Origin: Hymenobacter psoromatis
GTDB lineage: Bacteria; Bacteroidota; Bacteroidia; Cytophagales; Hymenobacteraceae
NCBI RefSeq assembly: GCF_020012125.1
Contig: NZ_JAIFAG010000001.1
Span: forward strand, 682,001 to 746,000
Length of the DNA: 64,000 nt
Direction of reading: 5' to 3'
The position numbers and the translations under genes were made by a program. Below the pieces are notes generated by a model. The model did not search any database and was not told the DNA's origin. It was given only the letters and a program-made list of their open reading frames with translations. Positions 35,447 to 44,532 of the stretch are shown here, piece by piece (the first letter of the stretch is position 1; each line of letters starts with the position of its first letter).

Positions 35447-36562
35447 ATGCCTGCTACTGCTTTTCAGCGCGTGCTCACGCCCCTCATCCACGTGCTGGCG
35501 TGGGGATTGCTGGCGCTGGCGCTGCTGCTGTTTCAGCCCTCGGCGGGCCACGTGGTACTACCCACGCAGTACTGGGCGAAGCAGGGCGTGCTGCTCCTGA
35601 TGTGGCTGGCTGCCTTCTATCTCACCACCCGCGTGAGCGTGCCGCGCCTGCTGCTGCGCGGGCGCAATGGCTGGTTTGTGCTGGCGCTGGCGGGCACGGC
35701 GGCCACGGTGCTGCTCCTGAGCAGCGCCCTGGAGCAGGCCCTGCACCTACCCGAACTAATGCGCGAGGCTTTTCATGCCGCCGACGCGGCCGCCGGCCGC
35801 CTACCCCGGCCGCCCCGGCCAACCGGGGCGGGGCGGCCGGTCCTCGGCAACCGCTTCGATTTGGTGAACCTGCTCATCACGCTGCTGGTGCTGGGCATCG
35901 CCACGGCCATCACGATGGTGCAGCACTGGCAGCAGGAAGCCCGCCTGCGCGAACGCCTCGACCAGCAGCGCGTGGAAGCCGAGCTGGCTTTGCTCAAGGC
36001 TCAGATTAATCCGCACTTCTTCTTCAATACCCTCAACAACATCTACTCACTCACGCTCATTGATGGCGAGCGGGCGCGGGCCGCCCTGCACCGCCTCTCG
36101 CGCATGATGCGCTACGTACTCTACGACACGGCCAGCGGCGAGGCCCTGCTCAGCCAGGAAGTGGCTTTTATTCAGGATTATATCAACCTCATGCAGCTCC
36201 GGCTCACTGACCGCGTGCAGGTGGTATTTGAGCACCCCGAGCCGGTGAGCGAGGCGCGCATTGCGCCCATGCTGCTGCTGCCCTTCGTCGAGAATGCCTT
36301 TAAGCACGGCGTGGCCGCTACCCAGGCCAGCCGCATCTACATCAGTCTGCGCCAGCCCGCGCCCGGCCAGCTCGATATTGAGGTGCGCAACACGCTCTTC
36401 GCCAAGCTTAGTACCGACCTGGCCGGCTCCAACGGCATCGGCCTGGCCAACACCCGCCGCCGCCTCGACCTGCTCTACCCCGGCCACTACGCGCTGCAAG
36501 TAACGGAGCACACGCCCGATAACGAGTTTGAGGTGAAGTTGGAGCTGGGGATTGCGGGTTGA
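35447..36562 (+). CDS. LytS/YehU-type sensor histidine kinase
   Basis: The 371-residue kinase (ATG at 35447, preferred over GTG at 35405) has four membrane segments and a short cytoplasmic linker leading to the His_kinase domain LLKAQINPHFFFNTLNNIYS (His190). Then comes a HATPase_c with PFVENAFKHGV (N box) and GIGLANTRRRL (G2-like box). There is no separate periplasmic sensor domain. It phosphorylates the LytTR regulator encoded next, 146 bases downstream, after a 33-bp inverted repeat. It is divergent from the DISM receptor, 175 bases away. Confidence 0.93.
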   Translation: MPATAFQRVLTPLIHVLAWGLLALALLLFQPSAGHVVLPTQYWAKQGVLLLMWLAAFYLTTRVSVPRLLLRGRNGWFVLALAGTAATVLLLSSALEQALHLPELMREAFHAADAAAGRLPRPPRPTGAGRPVLGNRFDLVNLLITLLVLGIATAITMVQHWQQEARLRERLDQQRVEAELALLKAQINPHFFFNTLNNIYSLTLIDGERARAALHRLSRMMRYVLYDTASGEALLSQEVAFIQDYINLMQLRLTDRVQVVFEHPEPVSEARIAPMLLLPFVENAFKHGVAATQASRIYISLRQPAPGQLDIEVRNTLFAKLSTDLAGSNGIGLANTRRRLDLLYPGHYALQVTEHTPDNEFEVKLELGIAG

Positions 36563-36587
36563 TTTTTGTTTTTCGTTAGTAATCGCC

Positions 36588-36690
36588 TGTCATGGCGAGC
36601 CTGCGAAGCAATCTTTCCTTGGCGTATGCACTTTGCCAGGCCAACGGCGCGCCCGTGAAGGAAAGATTGCTTCGCAGGCTCGCCATGACA
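36588..36690. repeat. Inverted repeat, perfect 33-base arms, between kinase and regulator genes
   Basis: Arms 36588-36620 and 36658-36690 are exact reverse complements around a 37-base loop. The arm reads TGTCATGGCGAGCCTGCGAA followed by GCAATCTTTCCTT. It has the GTCAT...GCGAG...GAAGCAATC layout of dispersed Bacteroidota repeats. Confidence 0.8.
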
Positions 36691-36708
36691 ACTGCTTCAT
36701 AATTAACC

Positions 36709-37455
36709 ATGACCATCACCTGTATTGCCGTAGACGATGAGCCCCTAGCGCTCGCCTTACTCTGCACCTTCATCGAGCAAACGCCCTTTTTGAAGCTGCT
36801 GGGCCGCTACGGCAGCGGCGTGGAGGCGCTACAAGGGCTGCACGAGCTGGCCGAGCCGGTGGCCGTGGCCTTTCTCGACATTCAGATGCAGGAGCTGACC
36901 GGCCTGGAGCTGGCGCGCGTGCTGGGCCAGCAGGCCGCCCCGCCGCGCATCGTGTTCACCACCGCCTTCCCGCAGTACGCCCTGGAAGGCTATAAGGTAG
37001 ATGCGCTCGATTACCTGGTCAAGCCCTTCAACTACGAGGAGTTTTTGCGCGCCGCTACCAAAGCCCGCGCCTATGCCGAGCTGGCGGCGGGCAGCGCCGC
37101 CCCGGCCGAGGCCGCGCCTACCCCTCCCGCCGAGGAAGACTACCTTTTTCTAAAAGTGGAATACCAGCTCGTGCGCGTGGCCCTGGCCGATATCCGCTAC
37201 GTGGAGGGCCTGAAAGATTACGTGAAGGTGCATCTCAAGAGCACGCCCCGCGCCCTGCTTTCGCTGATGAGCCTGCGGGCAATGGAAGAAAAGCTGCCCG
37301 CCCGGCGCTTCCTGCGCATCCACCGCTCCTTCATCGTGGCCCTGGACAAGATTGAGGCCGTGCGCCGCCTCACCGTGCAAATCGGCACGGAGACGATTCC
37401 TGTGGGCGAGCAGTACAAGGAAGCCTTCCAGCAGTTCCTGAGCCGCTGGAGCTGA
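36709..37455 (+). CDS. LytTR-type response regulator
   Basis: The 248-residue protein has a receiver domain (CIAVDDEPLALAL, phosphoacceptor Asp57 in AFLDIQM, FTTAFPQYALEGYKVDALDYLVKPF) and a C-terminal LytTR DNA-binding domain (VRVALADIRYVEGLKDYVKVH and later RFLRIHRSFIVAL). It is the partner of the LytS kinase just upstream. Sequence alone does not show its targets. Confidence 0.94.
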   Translation: MTITCIAVDDEPLALALLCTFIEQTPFLKLLGRYGSGVEALQGLHELAEPVAVAFLDIQMQELTGLELARVLGQQAAPPRIVFTTAFPQYALEGYKVDALDYLVKPFNYEEFLRAATKARAYAELAAGSAAPAEAAPTPPAEEDYLFLKVEYQLVRVALADIRYVEGLKDYVKVHLKSTPRALLSLMSLRAMEEKLPARRFLRIHRSFIVALDKIEAVRRLTVQIGTETIPVGEQYKEAFQQFLSRWS

Positions 37456-37500
37456 AGTAGTTATTACCCGGAGCAATGCAACCCTGCGCGTCTTTCCATT

Positions 37501-37890
37501 TTACCGCACGGTAGCGCCGGGCACCTGCATTTCGGGTAGTTGCTGGCGCGGGGGCCGCAGGCCGCGCAGCTCCTGGTAGTGCTCGCGCTGGGCGGGCGTG
37601 AGCGCGGCCTGAATCTTGACTTCAAAATCGGCGGCGCGGGCCAGGCGGGCGGCGTGCTCGGTTTCGTCGGGGCGGTGGGTGAGGCGCTGCTTGCGCTCGG
37701 CCTGCTCCTCATCGAGCACCGTGGCAATGCGCGCTTCCTGAGCGGGGCTCAGGCCCAGCTGCCGCAGCACGCCCACGCGCTTGCCGCCCCGGTGCCCCAG
37801 CACCACCACGTCGGGTAGCGTCTGGGCTACCAAGGCGGAGCTGGCCAGCGTGGCGGCCGTGAGGAGAAATCCGAGCAAGAAAGTGCGCAT
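37501..37890 (-). CDS. Small secreted protein, Spy/CpxP-like
   Basis: The 129-residue protein has a signal peptide (MRTFLLGFLLTAATLASSALVAQ) and two LTxxQ-like helices: LSPAQEARIATVL and LTPAQREHYQEL, separated by a charged helix. This is the pattern of Spy/CpxP periplasmic chaperones, though the alignment is weak. It is convergent with the LytTR gene, 46 bases away. No specific partner is apparent. Confidence 0.55.
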   Translation of the reverse strand: MRTFLLGFLLTAATLASSALVAQTLPDVVVLGHRGGKRVGVLRQLGLSPAQEARIATVLDEEQAERKQRLTHRPDETEHAARLARAADFEVKIQAALTPAQREHYQELRGLRPPRQQLPEMQVPGATVR

Positions 37891-38166
37891 CAGTTAAATC
37901 GGGGGCTTAGCCGTTGAGCGGGGGGTAGGAGGCGCTAAAAGTAACGTCTGGACCCAATAAACTCTCCCGCCTGGCCGAACTTCAACGCCAAAAGTGCAGC
38001 CTCAGTGCCCACCGCGACGGGCAATAATCCGACCTGCGATGGTGAAGGGTAGATGAGCTTTAAGAATAAGCCGCACCGCCGAAAACCTGCGCCGGCCAAA
38101 CCGCGTCTTACCGGGCAGCCCCGCCGGTTGGCGCGGTAAATTTTCGCCTTATTCTCTCTTTCTTTC

Positions 38167-38982
38167 ATGCCTACCCCCACTTCGTCCCGCCTGTCGGGGC
38201 AATTTGCCCTCGTCACCGGGGCCAGCTCCGGCATCGGCGCGGCCGTGGCTAAGTCCCTGGCCGCCCACGGGGCCGGCGTCGTCGTCAACTACATCGGTAA
38301 CTCCGACGCGGCCGATGCCGTGGTGAAAGAAATCACCGACGCGGGCGGCGTGGCCCTGGCCATTCAGGCCGACGTGAGCAAGGAGGACCAGGTGCAGGCC
38401 ATGTTCAAGCAGGCCGTGGACCACTTCGGCACCTTGCACATTGTGGTGGCCAACGCGGGTATTCAGGTCGATGCCAAGTTCGTGGACATGAGCGTGGCGC
38501 AGTGGCAAAAAGTGCTCGACGTGAACCTGACCGGTCAGTTTTTGTGCCTGCGCGAAGGTGCCCGCGAATTTATCCGGCGCGGCCCGCAGCCCGACGTGAG
38601 CAAGGCCCTGGGCAAGATGATATGCATGAGTAGCGTGCACGAGGTTATTCCGTGGGCCGGCCACGTCAACTACGCCACCAGCAAGGGCGGCATTATGGAA
38701 TTGATGAAAAGCTCGGCCCAGGAGCTGGCCCCCCAGAAAATCCGGGTGAACGCCATCGGGCCGGGTGCCATCAAAACGCCCATCAACACCTCGGCCTGGG
38801 CTACCCCCGAAGCCGAAGCCAAGCTGCTGATGCTCATTCCCTACGGCCGCGTGGGCGAGCCCGAAGATATTGGCCAGCTCGCCGCCTGGCTCGTCTCCGA
38901 CGAGGCCGACTACATCACTGGCCAAACCATTTTTATGGATGGCGGCATGACCCTGTACCCTGGCTTTGCCACAGGGGGGTAG
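38167..38982 (+). CDS. SDR-family oxidoreductase, glucose 1-dehydrogenase-like
   Basis: The 271-residue protein has the classical short-chain dehydrogenase pattern: TGASSGIG (17-24), NAG (96-98), Ser156, Tyr169 and Lys173 in the YATSK motif, and the C-terminal GQTIFMDGGMTL. These support NAD(P)-dependent oxidation or reduction of a sugar or alcohol. It is 57 bases upstream of a GH63-like glucosidase on the same strand, so a glucoside pathway is plausible. The exact substrate is not readable. Confidence 0.88.
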   Translation: MPTPTSSRLSGQFALVTGASSGIGAAVAKSLAAHGAGVVVNYIGNSDAADAVVKEITDAGGVALAIQADVSKEDQVQAMFKQAVDHFGTLHIVVANAGIQVDAKFVDMSVAQWQKVLDVNLTGQFLCLREGAREFIRRGPQPDVSKALGKMICMSSVHEVIPWAGHVNYATSKGGIMELMKSSAQELAPQKIRVNAIGPGAIKTPINTSAWATPEAEAKLLMLIPYGRVGEPEDIGQLAAWLVSDEADYITGQTIFMDGGMTLYPGFATGG

Positions 38983-39006
38983 GGCAGGACTGTTTAATGC
39001 ACCATT

Positions 39007-39028
39007 TGTCATTGCGAGCGCAATGACA
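39007..39028. repeat. Short hairpin, remnant of a dispersed repeat
   Basis: TGTCATTGC-GAGC-GCAATGACA lies just upstream of the glucosidase start. It has the tip sequence of the GTCATTGCGAG repeat family seen elsewhere in the window. Confidence 0.5.
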
Positions 39029-39039
39029 TTATCTAATTC

Positions 39040-41700
39040 ATGAACGCTGAAAATCAACGCCTCGAAGAAGCAAATACGGGGAAGAAAGACTGGCGGCACT
39101 ATGGCTCCTACCTCTCGGAGCGGCAGTGGGGCACGGTGCGCGAGGACTACTCGGCTGGCGGCGATGCCTGGAATTATACCAACTTCAACATGGCCCGCTC
39201 CTACGCCTACCGCTGGGGCGAGGAGGGCCTGGCCGGCTTCTGCGACACGCAGCAGCTGTTGTGCCTGAGCATCGCGCTCTGGAACGGGCAGGACCCTTTT
39301 CTAAAGGAGCAGCTATTCGGCCTGAGCGGGCCGCAGGGCAACCACGGCGAGGACGTGAAGGAGCTGTACTACTTCCTCGATGCTACACCTAGCCATTCGT
39401 ACCAAAAGCTGCTCTATAAGTACCCACAAGCTGCTTTTCCCTACGAAGAACTGGTGAAGGAAAACGGTGCCCGCACCCGCCAGCAGCCCGAATACGAGCT
39501 GCTTGATACGGGTATTTTCAACGAAAGCCGCTACTACGATGTGTTCGTGGAGATGGCCAAAGCCGATGCCGACGACCTGCTTTTTCAGTACACCATCGTG
39601 AACCGCGGGCCGGAGGCCACCACGTTGCACGTGCTGCCGCAACTCTGGTTTCGCAACACCTGGACCTGGGGCTACGACGATTACCGCCCTAGTCTTAAAG
39701 CGCTGAGCAACACGTCGGTGCAAGTCAGTCGTCGCGAGCTGGGCGAGTTGACCTGGTACCTGAACGACCCGGCCGAACTGTTGTTTTGCGACAACCACAC
39801 CAACGTGGAGCGCATTGACGGGCACCCGTCGGGCGAGCAGTTTTACAAGGATGGCATTAATGGTTATGTAGTTGATAAAAAGCAGGGTACCGTGAACCCG
39901 GCGCGCACTGGCACCAAGGCCGCTGCCCACTACACCATCACCTTGCAGCCCGGCGAAATCCGGCAGGTGCGCCTGCGCCTGGGCCCGGCGGGCCTGACCG
40001 CGCCCTTCGCCGATTTTGAGAAAATCCTCGCGCAGCGCCAGCACGAGGCCGATGAGTTTTACGCCGAGCTTCAGCAGGAAATAACCGAGGCCGATGCGCG
40101 TCTGGTGCAGCGCCAGGCGTATGCCGGGATGCTGTGGAGTAAGCAGTTCTACGACTACGATGTGCCGCGCTGGCTGGCCGGCGACCCGGCCCTACCCCCG
40201 CCGCCGCCCGAGAGGCTGAACGGCCGCAACGCGGAGTGGAAAAGCCTGACCAACTACGACATTATCTCGATGCCCGATACCTGGGAATACCCCTGGTACG
40301 CGGCCTGGGACCTGGCTTTTCACTGCCTGCCGCTGGTGCAGCTCGACCCGGAATTTGCCAAAAGCCAGCTGCGGCTGCTGTGCCACGATTGGTACATGCA
40401 CCCCAACGGCCAGCTGCCGGCCTACGAGTGGCATTTCTCCGACGTGAACCCGCCGGTGCACGCCTGGGCCACGTTTCGGGTGTTCAAGATTGACCAGAAG
40501 CAGCGCGGCGATGCCGGCGACGTGGCTTTTCTGGAAACCGTGTTCCACCGTTTGCTGCTCAATTTCACGTGGTGGGTGAACCGCAAGGACCGCGACGGGC
40601 ACAATATTTTTGAGGGCGGCTTTCTGGGGCTGGATAATATCGGGGTGTTCGACCGCTCAGCGCCGCTGCCCTTCGGCGGCACGCTGGAGCAGGCCGACGG
40701 CACGGCCTGGGTGGCCATGTTTGCGCTCAATATGATGCGTATCGCGCTGGAATTGAGCCAGACCAACCCCGTGTACCAGGATTTGGCGTGCAAGTTTTTC
40801 GAGCATTTTCTCTATATCGCCGAAGCTATGACCAACGTGGGCAACACTGCGCTGGACCTTTGGGACGACGAGGATGAGTTTTACTACGATGCCCTCAACA
40901 AGCCCGACGGCGGCGGCCACGAACTGCTGAAAGTGCGCTCAATGGTGGGCCTGATTCCGCTCTTCGCGGTGGAAGTGCTGGATGAGGACGTGCTGATGGG
41001 CGCGCCCATATTTCTGGCCCGCATGAACTGGCTACTTACTAACCGCCCCGGCCTGGCCGACTTGGTGAGCCATTGGCAGGAGCCCGGCAAGGGCGCGCGC
41101 CGCCTGCTAAGCTTGCTGCGCGGCCACCGCATGAAGCGCCTGCTATTCCGGATGCTGGACCCCAACGAATTCCTGTCTGACCACGGCATTCGCAGCCTCT
41201 CGCGGGTATATCTGGATAATCCCTACGTCTATAAAGCGGACGGCACGGCCTTCGTGGTGAACTACCAGCCGGCCGAGTCGCAGAGCGACATGTTTGGGGG
41301 TAACTCCAACTGGCGCGGGCCGGTCTGGTTTCCGGTTAACTTTCTGATTGTGGAGTCGTTGCAGCGTTTTTATCATTATTACGGCGACGATTTTAAGGTG
41401 GAGTGCCCGACCAACTCGGGCAACTACGTCACCATTTTGGACGTGGCCGACGAGCTGGCGCAGCGCCTCAACCGGCTGTTTTTGCGCGACGAAAAAACCG
41501 GCCGCCGCGCCTGCTTCGGCACCCGCGACATTTTTCAAAACGACCCTAATTTCCGCGACTACGTGCTCTTTAACGAGTACTTCAATGGCGATACCGGCGA
41601 GGGCCTCGGCGCCAGCCACCAAACTGGCTGGACGGGCCTGGTCGCCAAGCTCCTGCTGCCGCACTACACCATTGAGTCGCATTATGAAAACCGCAAGTAG
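39040..41700 (+). CDS. GH63/MGH1-like glucosidase
   Basis: The 886-residue cytoplasmic protein has an (alpha/alpha)6-barrel with segments typical of bacterial mannosylglycerate hydrolase/GH63-like glucosidases: WAMF-type stretches, MPDTWEYPWYAAWDLAFHC, NGQLPAYEWHFSDVNPPVHAW, GGNSNWRGPVWFPVNFL and GEGLGASHQTGWTGL. Asp in WEYPWYAAWD and Glu in LGASHQTGWTG-flanking blocks would be the expected acids. It has no signal peptide. Coupled to an SDR enzyme, it may cleave a glucosylated compatible solute or oligosaccharide. Substrate is uncertain. Confidence 0.85.
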   Translation: MNAENQRLEEANTGKKDWRHYGSYLSERQWGTVREDYSAGGDAWNYTNFNMARSYAYRWGEEGLAGFCDTQQLLCLSIALWNGQDPFLKEQLFGLSGPQGNHGEDVKELYYFLDATPSHSYQKLLYKYPQAAFPYEELVKENGARTRQQPEYELLDTGIFNESRYYDVFVEMAKADADDLLFQYTIVNRGPEATTLHVLPQLWFRNTWTWGYDDYRPSLKALSNTSVQVSRRELGELTWYLNDPAELLFCDNHTNVERIDGHPSGEQFYKDGINGYVVDKKQGTVNPARTGTKAAAHYTITLQPGEIRQVRLRLGPAGLTAPFADFEKILAQRQHEADEFYAELQQEITEADARLVQRQAYAGMLWSKQFYDYDVPRWLAGDPALPPPPPERLNGRNAEWKSLTNYDIISMPDTWEYPWYAAWDLAFHCLPLVQLDPEFAKSQLRLLCHDWYMHPNGQLPAYEWHFSDVNPPVHAWATFRVFKIDQKQRGDAGDVAFLETVFHRLLLNFTWWVNRKDRDGHNIFEGGFLGLDNIGVFDRSAPLPFGGTLEQADGTAWVAMFALNMMRIALELSQTNPVYQDLACKFFEHFLYIAEAMTNVGNTALDLWDDEDEFYYDALNKPDGGGHELLKVRSMVGLIPLFAVEVLDEDVLMGAPIFLARMNWLLTNRPGLADLVSHWQEPGKGARRLLSLLRGHRMKRLLFRMLDPNEFLSDHGIRSLSRVYLDNPYVYKADGTAFVVNYQPAESQSDMFGGNSNWRGPVWFPVNFLIVESLQRFYHYYGDDFKVECPTNSGNYVTILDVADELAQRLNRLFLRDEKTGRRACFGTRDIFQNDPNFRDYVLFNEYFNGDTGEGLGASHQTGWTGLVAKLLLPHYTIESHYENRK

Positions 41701-41798
41701 GCGCGAGCGTTTTTTGGACCGCAGAAGCCGCGGAAAATTTCGCGGAGGACGCGGAAGCGCTCGGCGCGATTAGTCATTCATTGTTAGTTAGTAGAAAC

Positions 41799-42425
41799 AT
41801 GCCTACCCCCGCTCCCTGGCTCGATGCCACCACGACTATCCGCGACCAGATGGTGCATTGGCCCGATAACCTCGGCGTGACCGTCAAGCGCACCCTGAGC
41901 CAGGACCGCGGCGACGCCGCCAACGTGACCGAGCTGCACCTGAGCGCCCACACCGGCACCCACGTCGATGCGCCGCTGCACTTCACGACCGGCGCCGGCG
42001 ACACCACGACCCTAGACCTGGGCCGCCTCATAGGCCCGGCCACTGTGGTAGCCATCCAAGACCCGAAAAGCATCAGCCTAGCCGAGGTGCAAAAGCTGGC
42101 TATTAAGCCGGGCGCGCGGCTGCTGTTCAAAACCCGCATCTCGGATAGTGAGTGGAGCACCGAGCCGTTCAAGCCTGATTTTGTGGCGCTGGATGGCGAT
42201 GCGGCCCGCTACTTGCGCGATGCGGGCGTGGTGTGCGTGGGCGTGGATTACCTCTCGGTGGGGAAGGCCGAGGCCCACCACGCGCTGCTCGACGCGGGCA
42301 TTTGCGTGATTGAAGGCTTGGCCTTGCAGCACATCGCGCCCGGCGACTACGAGTTGCTGTGTCTACCTCTCAAAATAGCGGGCAGCGATGGCGCACCCGC
42401 GCGGGTGTTGCTGCGGCCGGCTTAA
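41799..42425 (+). CDS. Cyclase-family protein, kynurenine formamidase-like
   Basis: The 208-residue protein begins at the ATG at 41799 (MPTPAPWLDA). It contains the metal-binding cyclase motif HTGTHVDAPLHF and GVDYLSVGKAEAHHALL, typical of metal-dependent hydrolases such as kynurenine formamidase and arylformamidase. These act on amides or esters. No tryptophan-degradation gene is nearby, so the substrate remains open. A short in-frame leader (MLVSRN) to 41781 is not used because it lacks homology-like features. Confidence 0.87.
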   Translation: MPTPAPWLDATTTIRDQMVHWPDNLGVTVKRTLSQDRGDAANVTELHLSAHTGTHVDAPLHFTTGAGDTTTLDLGRLIGPATVVAIQDPKSISLAEVQKLAIKPGARLLFKTRISDSEWSTEPFKPDFVALDGDAARYLRDAGVVCVGVDYLSVGKAEAHHALLDAGICVIEGLALQHIAPGDYELLCLPLKIAGSDGAPARVLLRPA

Positions 42426-42499
42426 GTAGGCCCGGCGTAGCGCGTTCAGGCAATGCTCAGTATGGCTGATATAAGTTGCGCTTATTTCCTGCCCTACCC

Positions 42500-43741
42500 A
42501 TGCCTGCTGCCGATATTGCCGCCACGCCCGGCGCGCTCGCCGCGTTTTTTCAGCTGCACGATGCTGGGCGGGTGCCCGCGCTGCTGCCTATCCGCTACCA
42601 CCGGATGCAGGCCGATGCGCTGGCGTTTTTTCGGGGGAGCGCGCCGCTCTACTACGCCCGCTTTGGGGCCGCGCCCGCGCTGGCCGGCGGGCCGGTGGGC
42701 TGGCTCTGCGGCGATGCGCACATCGAAAACTTTGGCTCGTATCGGGGCGATAACCGACTGGTTTATTTCGATTTAAACGACTTTGATGAAGCCGTGCTAG
42801 GGCCGCTAAGCTGGGATGTGGGCCGCCTGCTGGTAAGCGTGCGGTTGGCCGCCGCGCACTTTGGCCTACCCCCCGCCGCCCAGCAGACCCACGCCGAAAC
42901 CCTGTTGGCCGCCTACGCCGCCGCGCTGGCCACCGGCAAAGCCTATTTATTGGAACGAGCCACCGCATGGGGCCTGGTGCGCCAGCTGCTCCATAACGTG
43001 CAGCAGCGCCGGCCGCGCGAGCTGCTGGCCGGCCGCGCCAGCCGGCACGGCGGCTGGCACTTCCGCGCCCACAAGTCGGCTGCCCTGCGCCCCCTACCCC
43101 CCGCTGAGGCGCTGGCCGTGCTGCGCGCCGTAGAGAGCTGGCGGCTGGCCCAGCCCCAGCCGCCCTGCGGGCCGCTGCTCGACGTGGCCGGGCGCATTGC
43201 CGGGGTAGGCAGCCTGGGCGTGCCCCGCTACGCGCTGCTGGCCAAAAGCCGCCACGCCGGCAAGCTGCCCCGGCTGCTCGACCTCAAGCTGGCGCTGCCG
43301 GCCGCGCCCGCGCCGTTTTGCCCGGTGCCGCAGCCCGCGTGGCCTACCGAGGCGGCCCGCGTGGTGGCGGCGCAGGGCTACTTGCAGGCGGTGTGCCCGG
43401 CCCTGCTGCAGCCGCTGGAGCTGGGCGGGCGGCCCTTTGTGCTGCGGGCCCTGCAGCCGGTGGCCGACAAGCTGGACTTTAGCAATTTCACCCAGGACGC
43501 GGCGGGCTTTGAAGCTGCGCTACCCGATTTTGGCCACCTGCTGGCCTGGGCGCACCTGCGGGCGGCCGGCCACCGCGGCGCGGCCGGACCCGACGCGCTT
43601 CAGGCCTTCGGGCAGGGGGTAGGCGCGTGGCGCGCCGCCGTGCTCGGCTTCGCGGCCCAGGCGCAGGCCGTGGTGGCGGCCGACTACGCGGCGTTCGCGC
43701 TGGCGTGCCAAGAAGGTGTTTTGCCCACGGCCGCGCGGTAG
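42500..43741 (+). CDS. DUF2252 family protein
   Basis: The 413-residue protein (ATG at 42500, not the TTG at 42476) matches DUF2252, a kinase-like fold of unknown function. Typical features are RYHRMQADALAFFRG near the N-terminus, then CGDAHIENFGSYRG, DFDEAVLGPLSWDVGRLLVS, and later YGVLLAKSR-like and QPVADKLDFS segments. No membrane segment or signal peptide is seen. Cytoplasmic; biochemical role unknown. Confidence 0.88.
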   Translation: MPAADIAATPGALAAFFQLHDAGRVPALLPIRYHRMQADALAFFRGSAPLYYARFGAAPALAGGPVGWLCGDAHIENFGSYRGDNRLVYFDLNDFDEAVLGPLSWDVGRLLVSVRLAAAHFGLPPAAQQTHAETLLAAYAAALATGKAYLLERATAWGLVRQLLHNVQQRRPRELLAGRASRHGGWHFRAHKSAALRPLPPAEALAVLRAVESWRLAQPQPPCGPLLDVAGRIAGVGSLGVPRYALLAKSRHAGKLPRLLDLKLALPAAPAPFCPVPQPAWPTEAARVVAAQGYLQAVCPALLQPLELGGRPFVLRALQPVADKLDFSNFTQDAAGFEAALPDFGHLLAWAHLRAAGHRGAAGPDALQAFGQGVGAWRAAVLGFAAQAQAVVAADYAAFALACQEGVLPTAAR

Positions 43742-43797
43742 CCGGAAGGCACCACGCCAGTGCCGTGCGGTAGCCGGGCGGGGGCAAGCCCCGCACC

Positions 43798-44532
43798 CTA
43801 CAGACTCATCAACTCCCGAAACAGCCCCGACTGCGCGCGTGATATTTCCACGTCGGGGCCGTGGCGTAGGCTGATTTTGAGCGTGTTGCTAAACCACGGC
43901 TCAATACCCGCAATCCACTGCAGGTTGATGATTTGCTGGCGGTTGGCCCGGAAGAATACCTTGGGGTCGAGGCGCGCCTCCAACTGCTGCAAGCTGCGCG
44001 CTATCAGCGGCTGGTGTTGCTCAAAATACACCCGCGTGGCGCTGCCGCTGATTTCAAAAAGCCGGATATCGGCCAGCTTCACAAACCAGCAGCGCTCGCC
44101 GTCCTTCACGAATACCTGGTCGTGGGCCGTGAGGGGCGGCGCGGGCGCTTCGGGCGCGGGTGGGGGGGTAGGGGCTGCCGGCGCGGCCGGCCGCAGCTTG
44201 GCCAGCGCGGCGGCCAGCCGGGCTTCGCTCACGGGTTTGAGCAGGTAGTCTAACGCATTGACCTCGAAGGCTTGGAGCGCGTACTGGTCGTAGGCCGTGG
44301 TGAAGATAACGTGCGGCACGGCCCCTTCCAGCGAAGCCAGCAGGTCGAAGCCCGACTGGCCGGGCATGTGAATATCGAGAAACAGCACCTCGGGCCGCAG
44401 CGCCTGAATCTGCTGGCGCGCCTCGTCGGCGTGGCGGGCTTCGCCCACCACCGTCACGTCGGGAAAGGCGCGCAGTAGGTGGCGCAGCTCGGTGCGCGCC
44501 AGGCGCGAGTCGTCGATGAGTAAGGCGTTCAT
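43798..44532 (-). CDS. LytTR-type response regulator
   Basis: The 244-residue protein has a receiver domain (LLIDDSRLART, phosphoacceptor Asp53 in LFLDIHMPG, FTTAYDQYALQAFEVNALDYLLKP), a Pro/Ala-rich linker and a LytTR DNA-binding domain (FVKLADIRLFEISGSATRVY, FFRANRQQIINL). Its ATG overlaps the TGA of the upstream kinase by four bases (ATGA), so the two are translationally coupled. Confidence 0.94.
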   Translation of the reverse strand: MNALLIDDSRLARTELRHLLRAFPDVTVVGEARHADEARQQIQALRPEVLFLDIHMPGQSGFDLLASLEGAVPHVIFTTAYDQYALQAFEVNALDYLLKPVSEARLAAALAKLRPAAPAAPTPPPAPEAPAPPLTAHDQVFVKDGERCWFVKLADIRLFEISGSATRVYFEQHQPLIARSLQQLEARLDPKVFFRANRQQIINLQWIAGIEPWFSNTLKISLRHGPDVEISRAQSGLFRELMSL

